Below, piece by piece: positions 8,143 to 17,144 of a stretch of DNA of 64,000 bases. The stretch spans positions 62,001 through 126,000 of the forward strand of contig JADKGY010000001.1 in assembly GCA_016722045.1 (NCBI GenBank), in the 5' to 3' direction. Source of the DNA: Candidatus Opimibacter skivensis (GTDB lineage: Bacteria; Bacteroidota; Bacteroidia; Chitinophagales; Saprospiraceae). A program made the position numbers and the translations under genes. Each line of letters begins with the position of its first letter. Within the stretch, counting starts at the first letter, position 1. Below the pieces are notes generated by a model, which ran no database searches, was not told where the DNA came from, and saw nothing but the letters and a program-made list of their open reading frames with translations.

Positions 8143-9812
8143 CACCCTTTTTTATACCCCGGCCCTTTAACAAATCTCCCCGGAAAAGCCCCGGTATGTT
8201 CTCCATCTTTCAATACCTGTTTTCCATTGACAAATACATCGATCATGCCCGTTGCATATTGTGCCGGCTTATCATAAGTAGCAGGATCGTTTACTTTCGC
8301 CGGATCAAAGACTAAGATATCAGCATAGTAACCCACTTTCAATTCCCCTCTGTTTTTCAATTTCAAATTCGTTGCAGGAAGCTTTGATAATTTGCGAATG
8401 GCTTCTTCAAGCGGCATGACATGTTCATCTCTTGAATATTTTCCTATCACGCGTGCAAAATTTCCATAGGCTCTTGGATGTGGATTGGATAAAAGAAATA
8501 CACCTTCCGGTGCATAAGAACCTTCATCCGAACCAAAGCTTACCCAGGGTAGTGCGATTTGTTTTTTTACATTTTCTTCATTCATCAGGAAGTAAGCTGT
8601 ACTGATTCTGGTACTGTCCTGCACCAGCAGATCCATCGCAGTTTCTTCAGGAGAAGTGCCCCGTATTTTCGCTACTGCTGCGAGTGTCTTCCCTGTATAT
8701 TTTTTTAAAGAGTCCTGCTTAAAGCCAATCAATAAGATATTGTCCGGTCCACCGGCAGCATAATAGAAATTCTCCCAGTCTGTTGCATTTGTATTCATCG
8801 CCTTTTTCATCGTCGCCCGGATAGTGGGATCATGCAGCCTCTGCCATAGTTTGCCAAATCCTCCATCCTGCAATGTAGGCGGCAGACAAGCGGTTAACCC
8901 CGTCGCACCTGCGGTATAGGTGTACATATCAGCTGTAATATTTAAACCATCTGCTCTGGCTTTTTCTACCCTTGTGATGACACTGTCTACTTTATTCCAG
9001 TTGCCCTGACCCGCTGCTTTCAGATGATAGATCTCTGCATGGATATTTGCATCCTTTGCGATCGTAATCAATTCTTCTACAGCTTCCATCAATTTATTCC
9101 CTTCACTGCGCATATGTGAAATATACGAACCTCCATAAGTAGAAGCTTCTTTGCACAAAGCAATCAACTCTGCTGTATTCGCAAAAAATGCCGGTGGATA
9201 AATCAACGATGAACCTACACCCATCGCACCTTCTTCCATGGCTTGTTTCACGAGCAGTCTCATGCTGTCCAGTTCGGCTGGTGTGGCTGCACGATCATCT
9301 TCACCGATGACATTCATGCGAAGGGTCGTCGCACCTACAAATGAAGCGACATTGCAGGAGACACCTTTCTTTTCAAGGTAAGTCAGATATTCACCAAGTG
9401 TATTCCACGCGATAGCATATTTGATATCCGTTTCCCCAAGCTTCATTTGTTCTTTTGTACTTGGTGTTAACGGCCCCATGCTTTCGCCTTCACCCATGAC
9501 TTCAAGTGTCACGCCTTGCCGGATATCGCTTTGCGACCGGCCATCTTCGATCAGCGATTCATTGGCCCAGCTCAGCATATTGATGAAGCCTGGCGCTATG
9601 GCCATTCCATTGGCGTCAATGGTTTCTTTTGCAGTTGCATTGCCCAGATTTCCCATAGCGGCTATGGTGTCTGCATTGATAGCAATGTCACCTTTCACTG
9701 GTGCACCTCCATTTCCATCATAAATTAATCCGTTGCGAATGATGATATCGTAACCGGTTTTTGTCTGACAGGCTGTAAATAAAGGAAAAAGGAGGAGGAG
9801 AACGTATTTCAT
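8142..9812 (-). CDS. D-aminoacylase/N-acyl-D-amino-acid deacylase-like lipoprotein (amidohydrolase)
   Basis: I place the start at 9812, giving MKYVLLLLFPLFTACQ: a lipoprotein signal peptide with lipobox Cys. The frame upstream of this runs through a tandem repeat and is not likely coding. The 556-aa mature product opens with YDIIIRNGLIYDGNGG and IAPGFINMLSW (in place of the usual GFIDxHxH), then SYISHMRSEG, ITADMYTYTAG, and a C-terminal SDEGSYAPEGVFLLSNPHPRAYGNFARVIGKY and GYYADILVFDPAKV, all features of the D-aminoacylase branch of the amidohydrolase superfamily. Family members deacylate N-acyl-D-amino acids. The N-terminal HxH metal motif appears altered to NML, so activity should not be assumed. 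Confidence 0.87.
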   Translation of the reverse strand: MKYVLLLLFPLFTACQTKTGYDIIIRNGLIYDGNGGAPVKGDIAINADTIAAMGNLGNATAKETIDANGMAIAPGFINMLSWANESLIEDGRSQSDIRQGVTLEVMGEGESMGPLTPSTKEQMKLGETDIKYAIAWNTLGEYLTYLEKKGVSCNVASFVGATTLRMNVIGEDDRAATPAELDSMRLLVKQAMEEGAMGVGSSLIYPPAFFANTAELIALCKEASTYGGSYISHMRSEGNKLMEAVEELITIAKDANIHAEIYHLKAAGQGNWNKVDSVITRVEKARADGLNITADMYTYTAGATGLTACLPPTLQDGGFGKLWQRLHDPTIRATMKKAMNTNATDWENFYYAAGGPDNILLIGFKQDSLKKYTGKTLAAVAKIRGTSPEETAMDLLVQDSTRISTAYFLMNEENVKKQIALPWVSFGSDEGSYAPEGVFLLSNPHPRAYGNFARVIGKYSRDEHVMPLEEAIRKLSKLPATNLKLKNRGELKVGYYADILVFDPAKVNDPATYDKPAQYATGMIDVFVNGKQVLKDGEHTGAFPGRFVKGPGYKKG

Positions 9813-9851
9813 GTTTTGGTTTTTCTTGATGAATGGATGCAATTTAAGGAA

Positions 9852-9886
9852 AAGCAATAAGCAATAAGCAATAGGCAATAAGCAAA
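9852..9886. repeat. Heptanucleotide tandem repeat (CAATAAG-type)
   Basis: About five imperfect copies of the 7-mer GCAATAA/GCAATAG lie just upstream of the true start of the amidohydrolase gene. The complementary repeat (ATTGCCT)n occurs at 47348-47382, so this is a dispersed heptad repeat rather than a local accident. Confidence 0.75.
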
Positions 9887-9977
9887 AATACAATTCGAGC
9901 ACTGCGAATACTACGACTTATATACTCAAACTTTATACACTCAGAATAAGGATCCCGCCATGCGAACTCATGAAGCA

Positions 9978-10006
9978 CTGACGTTCGAGTGTCTCTGACC
10001 TCGAAC
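9978..10006. repeat. Palindromic repeat, family C copy 1
   Basis: CTGACGTTCGAG followed by TGTCTCTGACCTCGAAC: the outer TTCGAG/CTCGAA arms and the CTGACGTTCGAGTGTC word recur, in the opposite orientation, at 47300-47339 and 48854-48922. It sits 15 bases downstream of the DUF1211 stop codon. Confidence 0.75.
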
Positions 10007-10020
10007 CCTCGAAAATCTTT

Positions 10021-10650
10021 TCAATCCGATTCTGTATCTATTTCATTTATTGTAGCGCCTACATAAATCCAGACGCACCATAACACACCCATTAAACCTA
10101 ACGCTATCATTGGAAACCAATACGCAATCGTATTAATAATCAGATAAACAATGAATCCATAGATACAACGGACTCGTGTCTCCAGGATGATTTTTCGTGT
10201 CAACAGGTTTGTGGAAAGATCTTTGGGTTTCAACATGGATTGAAATAAAAGTGTCCATGCGATATTCTGCAGTACGATGGTAGAGCAATAGAGCATGACA
10301 GCGGTCTTTGCTGAATCCGTATCGATATATTCAGCTAGTATAGATGTAGGATAAGGTAATATTACAATTGTGAGAAGAAAAAAACCATTGGTGAAATTAA
10401 ACGGGGGAGAGGATTTGTCGACAAGTCTGAATGCGCCATGATGATTGGACCATGCGATCAGAATGGTGCCGAAGCTCAATAGAAAAGCAAACCAGGAAGG
10501 CCATTGTGCTTTTAAGGCTTCAAATAATGTATTGACAGAGTTTATCGTATCGGGCGTCGGCACCTTTATTTCCAGAATAAGAAGTGTAATCGCAATAGCA
10601 AATACGCCGTCGCAAAAGGTCTCAAGTCGGGCAGTTGGATTATGCATCAT
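10021..10650 (-). CDS. DUF1211/TMEM175-family membrane channel protein
   Basis: The likely start is one of the two ATGs at 10650/10647; the upstream extension is low complexity. The product (about 209 aa) begins MMHNPTARLETFCDGVFAIAITLLILEIKVP, the first helix of the TMEM175/DUF1211 family, whose hallmark is RxxxFSDG; here Cys replaces Ser (RLETFCDG). Six hydrophobic segments are visible, including WPSWFAFLLSFGTILIAWSNHH after helix 1. Bacterial members form potassium-permeable channels in the inner membrane. A second, frameshifted family member lies at 17128-17735. Confidence 0.85.
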   Translation of the reverse strand: MMHNPTARLETFCDGVFAIAITLLILEIKVPTPDTINSVNTLFEALKAQWPSWFAFLLSFGTILIAWSNHHGAFRLVDKSSPPFNFTNGFFLLTIVILPYPTSILAEYIDTDSAKTAVMLYCSTIVLQNIAWTLLFQSMLKPKDLSTNLLTRKIILETRVRCIYGFIVYLIINTIAYWFPMIALGLMGVLWCVWIYVGATINEIDTESD

Positions 10651-10769
10651 GTTGAATTGTAAGGCAAAATAATAATAATCGAATAATAGACAATAGGCAA
10701 TTTGCAACGAACAATAACTTGTTAAAATGGACTTTTATTAACCTTTTGACCGATTAGCTCATTATCCAT

Positions 10770-10942
10770 TTTCTTTTTTGAAACAAGGAACTGGTACAAA
10801 AGAAATGACGGTAGAAATGACGTCATGGCCGGCAGGTATTTATTTTGTAAAGATTGGTAGTCAGGTACAGAAAGTGATCAGGATGAAATCATGGGGAATT
10901 CTGAATAGCAAATTTTGGCTTTATAATTTTGTGCATGAATGA
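10770..10942 (+). pseudogene. Remnant of a T9SS C-terminal sorting domain
   Basis: On the plus strand an open frame without a start codon reads TKEMTVEMTSWPAGIYFVKI then GSQVQKVIRMK, the canonical last strands of a type A T9SS domain (..xAGIYFVKI...xxQxxKVIxx), followed by 16 extra residues before a TGA. The rest of the host gene is missing. It is the only plus-strand coding signal in this neighbourhood, so it is probably the decayed 3' tail of a deleted secreted-protein gene. The remainder of the 10651-11021 gap shows nothing else. Confidence 0.6.
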
Positions 10943-11021
10943 TAAGCTATCCATTGTAAGGAATACATCTGCAAAATAGTGGTCAGTTCCGGGTAGCAAT
11001 CGGTGCTCAAAACGGGTTTTG

Positions 11022-11786
11022 TTAATTCCAAACTTCATTCATCTCTGTCAATACGATTGGTTTACCATCAGTCACTACGATGGTATGTTCGTGCTGTGCA
11101 ATAAATCCGCCTTTATTTCCAACCATTGTCCAGCCATCCTGCAATGTTTGGGCGTAAGTGGAATTCGTTGAAATGAATGTTTCAATAGCCACTACTGAAT
11201 TTTTCTTAAATCTTGTCAGATTAAATTTATCTCTGAAATTTGCTATGGCGCTTGGTTCTTCATGAAGACTTCTTCCAATGCCGTGACCTGTCAAATTTTT
11301 AATGACTCTGTAGCCTCTTTTCTTTGCTTCAGTTTCAATCAACCATCCAATATCAGAAATGCGAACGCCGCCTTTAATAGTGTAGATGGCTTTATGCAAG
11401 ATCTCCTTTGAAGCGTCTATAAGTTTTTGGTGTCGGTTGACATCTTCGCCAAGTACAAATGAACCGCCATTGTCCGACCAGAAGCCATCAAGTTCTGCTG
11501 AAACATCAATATTGATTAAATCACCTTCACGAAGTATTTTCTGATCAGAAGGTATGCCATGACAAAATTCATTGTTGACACTTATACAAGTCCAACCGGG
11601 AAAGTGATATGTCAAATAGGGTGCTGATTTTGCGCCTAAGTCCCTGAGCATTTGTCCGCCGAAGTTGTCTAATTCCTTCGTCGTCATCCCAGGTTGGGCA
11701 AAGTTTCTCATTGCCTTCAATGTGCAGGCAACAGCTTCACTGGCATTCTTCATGCCGATCAATTCGGACTCATTTGTTATTGACAT
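11022..11786 (-). CDS. map: Type I methionine aminopeptidase
   Basis: The 254-aa enzyme removes the initiator methionine from nascent proteins. Metal ligands are in place: INIDVSAELDGFWSDNGGSFVLG gives the Asp pair, GHGIGRSLHEEP the His, AIETF the Glu and AQHEHTIVV the last Glu. The substrate histidine is in FCHGIPSD. There is no N-terminal zinc finger, as in type Ia/Ib forms of this length. It is cytoplasmic. It is followed 61 bases upstream by the cupin gene on the same strand. It is not next to secY or rpmJ, unlike the usual housekeeping map locus, so it may be a second copy. Confidence 0.92.
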   Translation of the reverse strand: MSITNESELIGMKNASEAVACTLKAMRNFAQPGMTTKELDNFGGQMLRDLGAKSAPYLTYHFPGWTCISVNNEFCHGIPSDQKILREGDLINIDVSAELDGFWSDNGGSFVLGEDVNRHQKLIDASKEILHKAIYTIKGGVRISDIGWLIETEAKKRGYRVIKNLTGHGIGRSLHEEPSAIANFRDKFNLTRFKKNSVVAIETFISTNSTYAQTLQDGWTMVGNKGGFIAQHEHTIVVTDGKPIVLTEMNEVWN

Positions 11787-11847
11787 GATATTACTTTTTG
11801 TCTGATTGTTGGTTTGTCATTGATATCGTCCTGGAATGACCTATGGG

Positions 11848-12390
11848 TTAAATGCAATATTTGTCAATCAGTTTTTGTTCTGTCCCGTTAGCTTTTGCTT
11901 TTTTTGCCATACGATTTAAAAGAGGGTAGAGGAATGTTAATAATCCGGGCATATTCATATCACTCATACAGATGATGATGGCCGTATGTTTTAAGCTCTT
12001 TGGAATTGTTTTTTTATCCGTAAGGCCATCTGCTGCCAATCCATATATTATCCGCAATGCATTTTCAAACCCGGTATGTCCTGGCTGTAATTTGACATTG
12101 AATTTAATTTCTTTGTCTGTTGGATTAAAAAAACTATGCATTGACATAGGTTCAACGGTAAATGTTTCTCCCGGGTTTAATATCCTGGATTGTTTCTTCC
12201 CTGACTTTAAACCTAGCTGTCCTTCTATGGCCGTAAAGGTTTCGGAGTAGGTCTTGTGGTAATGCAATGGGTTTCCTCCTCCCGGCATTAGCGTGATTTC
12301 AGCTTCAGTTATTTTTCCGCCGGATTCTTCAGCAGTCTGAATGAATGTTACAATGTCTTTAATGATGGGATTGACGATTGTCCTTTTCAT
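11848..12390 (-). CDS. Cupin-domain protein
   Basis: The 180-aa protein carries a single cupin_2 barrel: NPLHYHKTYSETFTAIEG is motif 1 (HxH...E) and FTVEPMSMHSFFNPT is motif 2 with the third His. A ~60-residue tail rich in Met and Lys follows. Such proteins bind a metal and serve as small oxygenases, isomerases or binding proteins. No specific substrate can be named. It lies directly upstream of map on the same strand. Confidence 0.82.
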   Translation of the reverse strand: MKRTIVNPIIKDIVTFIQTAEESGGKITEAEITLMPGGGNPLHYHKTYSETFTAIEGQLGLKSGKKQSRILNPGETFTVEPMSMHSFFNPTDKEIKFNVKLQPGHTGFENALRIIYGLAADGLTDKKTIPKSLKHTAIIICMSDMNMPGLLTFLYPLLNRMAKKAKANGTEQKLIDKYCI

Positions 12391-12516
12391 TTTTAGTATA
12401 CTATTTTATTGTAATTTTTCTGTTAGCACATTCAAATTTATTTAATTATTTCTTTTTCAGGAAATGTCAAATTACAAGCAAGTTCTAAACCAATCCATGA
12501 CCACATACATCAATAT

Positions 12517-13530
12517 TTATTCAATGACGATCAACGAACGAAATTGTTGTGAAAAATTACTTACTTCCAAAACGAATAACGCATTTGTCAGATTTAGTTT
12601 ATTCAAATCCAGATCAAATTCATTTGTAGATGATCGCTCGTTTGTAGCGTATAATAGTTGACCTTGTATACTTATAATCTTTATGGTGTAGGGTCTTAAG
12701 ATTATACCATTTATTTTGACATGGACTTGTCCGGATCTGCTGACAGGGTTCGGAATAATTTCGATTCCGGTATTGTTCGAAATGACATTCGCCACTGAAG
12801 ATGGGGATGAACAGGTTGTTGGCGGTGGTTGTTGTGTGGGCAAACGTAATGAAGCACCTCCATAAATTATATCTGCTACCAATGATGGACAAATTGTTCT
12901 GTACGTGCCATCTAGTTGACAAATCTTAAGGGCATCCGTTCCGGAAAAACCAATGATGGAATTGTATTCACCGGCAAATGCTGCTGTGACGGCTCCGAAA
13001 CAATCAGGTATTGGATTACTCAAATTGTTGATAGCTGTAACATCAAGAATGGCAGTATTGGTATTATTCAACGTGATTTTTATTAGTTGGCCAGGAGCCA
13101 TCATATAAAGATCATCGTCATACCATGTGAGATCACCCGATGCTGCAAACCCTATAGTATCAATATAAAAAGCAGTTGGATTAGAGATATTTATTCCATA
13201 AAGCTTTAGTCCGGATTCTGTCAACAATATAGTATCGTTTAACCCGACTAAGGATGAGGACGGGGATGTCAAGCCTATATTGCCTATTAGTATAGAAGCC
13301 CCGGTGACAGTGTCTATCTGATAAAGATCACTTTCCTCTACTCCCCAGAGACGTCCATCCGGTGTAAAGGCAATGTCCACAAAGGTATGACCCGTTGAAC
13401 TGACAAGGAGGGAGTTGCAATTAGATAAATCAAGTGAAAACAAATCGCCTTCGGAAGTTATTGCAAAAACAGGTTGGGAAAATGCATTTGAGCAAAAAAG
13501 CAGGAATGGTATAAGAATAAGGGCTTTCAT
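12517..13530 (-). CDS. Secreted beta-propeller-like protein with T9SS domain
   Basis: The 337-aa product has a signal peptide ending near AFSQ, then a beta-rich region with repeats such as ITSEGDLFSLDLSNCNSLLVSS and FVDIAFTPDGRLWGVEESDLYQIDTVTG, typical of NHL/DUF6923-like propellers in Bacteroidota cargo. From about residue 255 a T9SS sorting domain follows (IEIIPNPVSRSGQVHVKI ... ALFVLEVSNFSQQFRSLIVIE). It is predicted to be surface-exposed or released. No enzymatic motif is visible. Confidence 0.8.
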   Translation of the reverse strand: MKALILIPFLLFCSNAFSQPVFAITSEGDLFSLDLSNCNSLLVSSTGHTFVDIAFTPDGRLWGVEESDLYQIDTVTGASILIGNIGLTSPSSSLVGLNDTILLTESGLKLYGINISNPTAFYIDTIGFAASGDLTWYDDDLYMMAPGQLIKITLNNTNTAILDVTAINNLSNPIPDCFGAVTAAFAGEYNSIIGFSGTDALKICQLDGTYRTICPSLVADIIYGGASLRLPTQQPPPTTCSSPSSVANVISNNTGIEIIPNPVSRSGQVHVKINGIILRPYTIKIISIQGQLLYATNERSSTNEFDLDLNKLNLTNALFVLEVSNFSQQFRSLIVIE

Positions 13531-13609
13531 ACTTTTTTATTTAGTAAGATAGTAAAAATTGATATCAACTGATGAGCCAATCAGAAATAGAAGAATGGTG
13601 TAAAAAACA

Positions 13610-14572
13610 TAATAAACGGAGACGTGAAAAATATGGGATTTAAGTCAGAGACTTAAACCAACTTCGATTTTTTTTGTGCCAAAAACACACTTCCCATTGT
13701 TGGTTCAAGTCCGCATATGAACAATCGTTGGTTCAAGTCTCTGACTTGAATCCTATATTTTTCACGTCTCCTGACGGAACGATTAAAACCTTCATGTCCG
13801 ACCCTTGTTTCAAGTCCCAACTTCGGTGAAGTGTTTACTGTGAAGTATTTATAATGGAAGTTAAGGAAATTTCACGTCAGGAGACGTGTAGAATATCAGG
13901 TTTAAGTCAGAGACTTAAACCAACTGCGATTTTTTTTTTCGCCAATAACACATTTCCCATTGTTGGTCAAGTCAGCGTGTCCCGCGACCCTTTTTTTTCC
14001 AAAACTTTCCCATTGTTGGTTCAAGTCCGCATATGAACAATCGTTGGTTCAAGTCTCTGACTTGAATCCTATATGCTACACGTCTCCTGACGTGAACGAT
14101 TAAAACCTTCATGTAACCGATCCTTGTTTCAAGTCCCAACTTCGGTGAAGTGTTTATACTTGTGAAGTATTTATAATGGAAGTTAAGGAAATTTCACGTC
14201 AGGAGACGTGTAGAATATCAGGTTTAAGTCAGAGACTTAAACCAACTTCGAATTTAAGTCAGAGACTTAAACCAACTTCGATTTTTTTTGTGCCAAAAAC
14301 ACACTTCCCATTGTTGGTTCAAGTCCGCATATGAACAATCGTTGGTTCAAGTCTCTGACTTGAATCCTATATTCTACACGTCTCCTGACGTGAACGATTA
14401 AAACCTTCATGTAACCGACCCTTGTTTCAAGTCCCAACTTCGGTGAAATTATATCAGTAAAGTATTTATAATGGAAGTTAATGAAATTTCACGTCAGGAG
14501 ACGTGAAAAATATAGGATTTAAGTCAGAGACTTAAACCAACTTCGAATTTAAGTCAGAGACTCATGCTCACT
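13610..14572. repeat. Tandem array of ~300-bp palindromic units, family D
   Basis: Three near-complete units and one partial. The palindrome CACGTCAGGAGACGTG marks unit starts at 13873, 14195 and 14490 (spacings 322 and 295 bases). Within a unit it is followed by TTTAAGTCAGAGACTTAAA, and ~130 bases on the same two motifs return in reverse order (TTCAAGTCTCTGACTTGAA, then CACGTCTCCTGACGTG). Each unit is thus a long hairpin with ~50-base arms that themselves hold two nested palindromes, plus a ~100-base spacer containing CAAGTCCCAACTTCGGTGAAG. No ORF of interest lies inside. Confidence 0.9.
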
Positions 14573-14587
14573 TTCGTATCTAAAAAA

Positions 14588-14619
14588 GAATCGGCCTTCA
14601 TATGCAGGAAGGCCGATTC
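14588..14619 (-). terminator. Rho-independent terminator for the PQQ-like gene
   Basis: A perfect 12-bp stem (GAATCGGCCTTC / GAAGGCCGATTC) with an 8-base loop. Read on the minus strand it is followed by TTTTTTAG, and it lies 20 bases past the stop codon at 14639. Confidence 0.85.
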
Positions 14620-14638
14620 AACTATTACAAGATCCTTG

Positions 14639-15238
14639 TTATTTCATATCATAGCAAGTGATCGTCTTATTTCGCTCACATAGAAAAACTCTTGTATCTA
14701 CTTCATCAACAATATACTGCGGAGTCAAATCCACAACATTGATCTTCTTATCCACCTTTCCGGTGTCTTTATTGACCATCATGATAGCGCGTTTGGACTC
14801 CCCATCCTTGGTCAGTATGAACTTGTGGTCACGAGCGTTCCTTGAATTGGAATAACGTGTCATTGTCACTTCGAAAAGCGGAGTTCCTCCGTAATAAGCA
14901 CCTGCCAGCACCTGGGTCTTTGATGTTCCCTCACTCGCAGCATTGCTATTTCGATACGCTCCTTTCGATAGCCTGTCGAGTTGTTTCATGTTTTCCATTG
15001 AACCTGCTATATCTATATTGACTCCGGCTATGTCGGCACCAAATTGAGCCAGGCCCATAAGGTTAGTTGACGTAAGCTGAGGGTAATCCTTAGAGTGAAC
15101 CAGTTTGCCCTTTTTATCAAGCAGCGAAATATGCTGATCCGTAAAGAGCAAGTATCCGCTGGGACGGTATTCTGCCTGGAGTGGGGTCTTTCTCGTCACG
15201 TTCTCCAGTTTGATATCCTCTGCGAACACGGTCATCAC
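14639..15238 (-). CDS. PQQ-like propeller protein, C-terminal part (frame-shifted)
   Basis: This 199-aa frame is the continuation of the propeller gene encoded at 15235-16503. Its first residues (..TVFAEDIKLENVTRKTPLQ) follow on naturally from the upstream frame if one base is restored at the A7 run near 15290 (coding-strand GAAAAAAAG). With the correction the junction reads AEKKVILFESGTGYKFDLATG before VMTVFAED. The region ends in blade-like segments HKFILTKDGESKRAIMMVNKDTG and VFLCERNKTITCYDMK. It has no ribosome-binding site or signal peptide of its own and is unlikely to be a separate gene. Confidence 0.7.
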   Translation of the reverse strand: MMTVFAEDIKLENVTRKTPLQAEYRPSGYLLFTDQHISLLDKKGKLVHSKDYPQLTSTNLMGLAQFGADIAGVNIDIAGSMENMKQLDRLSKGAYRNSNAASEGTSKTQVLAGAYYGGTPLFEVTMTRYSNSRNARDHKFILTKDGESKRAIMMVNKDTGKVDKKINVVDLTPQYIVDEVDTRVFLCERNKTITCYDMK

Positions 15239-16503
15239 GCCGGTAGCAAGGTCGAACTTATAGCCTGTTCCACTTTCAAACAGGATGACTTTTTTTCTGC
15301 TTCATCATATGTCACTGCAGGGATACTCTTGAATTTGACATCCTTGTCCCAGACATCCTTGCCATCGCTATAGCTCAGGATATTCGAACGTTCTGTCGAA
15401 ATATAAAGGACGCCCTTTGGTGTAGTAGTCGCATAATAAGTATAGCCCTTGACTTTGGAATCCCATATCTTCTTTCCATTGCTATCCACATAGGATATCG
15501 ACCCATCCTTCTCATCTTTTGCAACAGCGATGTAGCCTTTTTCAAACGGAATGACTTCATCAAGGTATTCAATCTTATAACTCTTGTTCCAGAGGAAATC
15601 GCTTGTCTTCGGATCGATAAGGTTGAAGCCTTCTGTTTCGACAAGGACGATATTGTTTCTGTCATCAGAAGTGATATCAAGCAGACTACCTTTCAGTTTT
15701 AGTTTTCCCGGTGTAATATCCTTTCCGGTCGCCGGATCTAAAACGATAAGTTTATTACTCTTTTTCACGCCCATATACAGACTATTGCTTTGAGGTGAAT
15801 ACACGAGGGCCTGTAGTTTCTTTTCGGCTTCATACTTCCATTTGATTTGACCATTGTTAGCATCAATGGCATAGGCCATCTCATTCACACCGACGATAAT
15901 GTCACCGTTCTTACTGAACATAGGTCCCTGATCGATAAAGCTTGTTCTGTTCGTCGAATTTCCAAGTTTGGATATCAATCCTTTTATCACACCCAGATCG
16001 GTCACCCAGGTTTTGGTCATTGTATGAAGGCTGAAACTCATCAGGAGTTGAGTGTTATCCTTTGTGATTTCAAAAAGAATCATCGCCTGATCCGGAAGCA
16101 GATGATAGGTCTTGATACGGTAGTTGTCATCTTTCGTATCATAGAGTACATCTCCTGTGCTGGAATGAATGATAATTCCGCGGGTCTTACCTACGATCGG
16201 GCTGTATTCAGCATAGAATAGTGGAAGGCCATCGATATTCTGATAGGTCTCCTTGATGACGCCTTTCAGTTCTTTATCCATCCAGACTTGCTTTCCGGTG
16301 TTATTATCAAGACCCATGAGGCCTTTAGCTCCGGCGGCAATGATAATGCCGTCATTCGCCTGCTCTATCCAGCCGACCTCAGCCAGGGAAGCTGTCATAT
16401 CTTCTGACCAGGTTTGAGTCTGGGCGTGTAATGCACCTGTCATGGTAATCAGGCAAAGGACAATAAATTTTGTCGCGTACGACAGTTGGTTTTTAAGTAA
16501 CAT
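15235..16503 (-). CDS. Secreted PQQ-like beta-propeller repeat protein, N-terminal part
   Basis: The 422-aa frame starts with a signal peptide ending ALHAQ. It contains PQQ-type blades: LMGLDNNTGKQVWMDKEL, EMAYAIDANNGQIKWKYEAE, LIVLDPATGKDITPGK, FNLIDPKTSDFLWNKSY and SYVDSNGKKIWDSKV. These form an eight-blade-type propeller as in BamB or quinoprotein dehydrogenases, but no dehydrogenase active site is seen, so it is probably a binding or scaffold protein. The last ~17 residues (SSCLKVEQ...) are out of frame; the true protein continues in 14639-15238. The slip point A AAA AAG is a canonical -1 frameshift heptamer, but an indel is the simpler reading. Confidence 0.8.
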   Translation of the reverse strand: MLLKNQLSYATKFIVLCLITMTGALHAQTQTWSEDMTASLAEVGWIEQANDGIIIAAGAKGLMGLDNNTGKQVWMDKELKGVIKETYQNIDGLPLFYAEYSPIVGKTRGIIIHSSTGDVLYDTKDDNYRIKTYHLLPDQAMILFEITKDNTQLLMSFSLHTMTKTWVTDLGVIKGLISKLGNSTNRTSFIDQGPMFSKNGDIIVGVNEMAYAIDANNGQIKWKYEAEKKLQALVYSPQSNSLYMGVKKSNKLIVLDPATGKDITPGKLKLKGSLLDITSDDRNNIVLVETEGFNLIDPKTSDFLWNKSYKIEYLDEVIPFEKGYIAVAKDEKDGSISYVDSNGKKIWDSKVKGYTYYATTTPKGVLYISTERSNILSYSDGKDVWDKDVKFKSIPAVTYDEAEKKSSCLKVEQAISSTLLPA

Positions 16504-16715
16504 AATGGTTTGAATTGATTAAAGTTTAGGTGTATGAATTAAGATAATAAGTTCGATTTTAAACCCTCACGGGTAAGTATTTTTTGCTGCAACTACTAAA
16601 TTCAAATATTGTAAATCCGAAAATTTCTTCAAGATATGTACTCAAAGGTAGAAGTTCAAATATATTTTATACTTTCCTGCTACTTTTGGATATTTCAAAT
16701 GCAGCACAATCCTTT

Positions 16716-17144
16716 TTAAAAAATCCCACAGATTTTGTTTTCATATTTGGCTGGATTCTTAAAGTCCTCTGGCTGCATTGTCAGCATTGTTGTCCCGCCT
16801 GGTTGTGCAAACCCATCAAAATATGTGACTAAAGAAATATTATATCCCTCGTCGGTTGTAATAAGGAATCGCTGAACCAGTTTGTCGGGCGTTGGCAATG
16901 GTTTTATTGAAATATCTTCTTGCTTTAAATTTGCTACAACGGTCTCCAAATCTTTTGCATAGTAAGTCAGAGCGATATATGGTTTATTGTCTTTACGGAG
17001 CATAATCAATAATGCCCCATCAGAAATTTGTATCCACGGAAATGGAAAGTCCATTCGCATCACTTCGGTAAAGCCAAATGTTGTTTTAAGATTTCGATAA
17101 GGAGTTGTAAGAAGTGTATTGCCGCGACTAATGACGCCATAATC
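16716..17144 (-). pseudogene. VOC (glyoxalase-fold) protein, 5'-truncated
   Basis: The ATG-initiated part (to 17063) encodes 115 aa ending KICGIF. The open frame runs on upstream to a TAA at 17145-17147 and reads NTLLTTPYRNLKTTFGFTEV before MRMDFPFPWIQISDGALLIM. The NLKTTFGFTEV..QISDGALLIML pattern is the usual VOC betaalphabetabetabeta unit, and its first strand is missing. Either the start is a non-ATG codon near 17138 or the 5' end has been lost. It abuts the 3' end of the DUF1211 gene. Substrate unknown. Confidence 0.55.

Noticed and set aside
13610..14572. CRISPR array
   Set aside because: Repeats are long (~300 bp), self-palindromic and have no short unique spacers; no cas gene is present.
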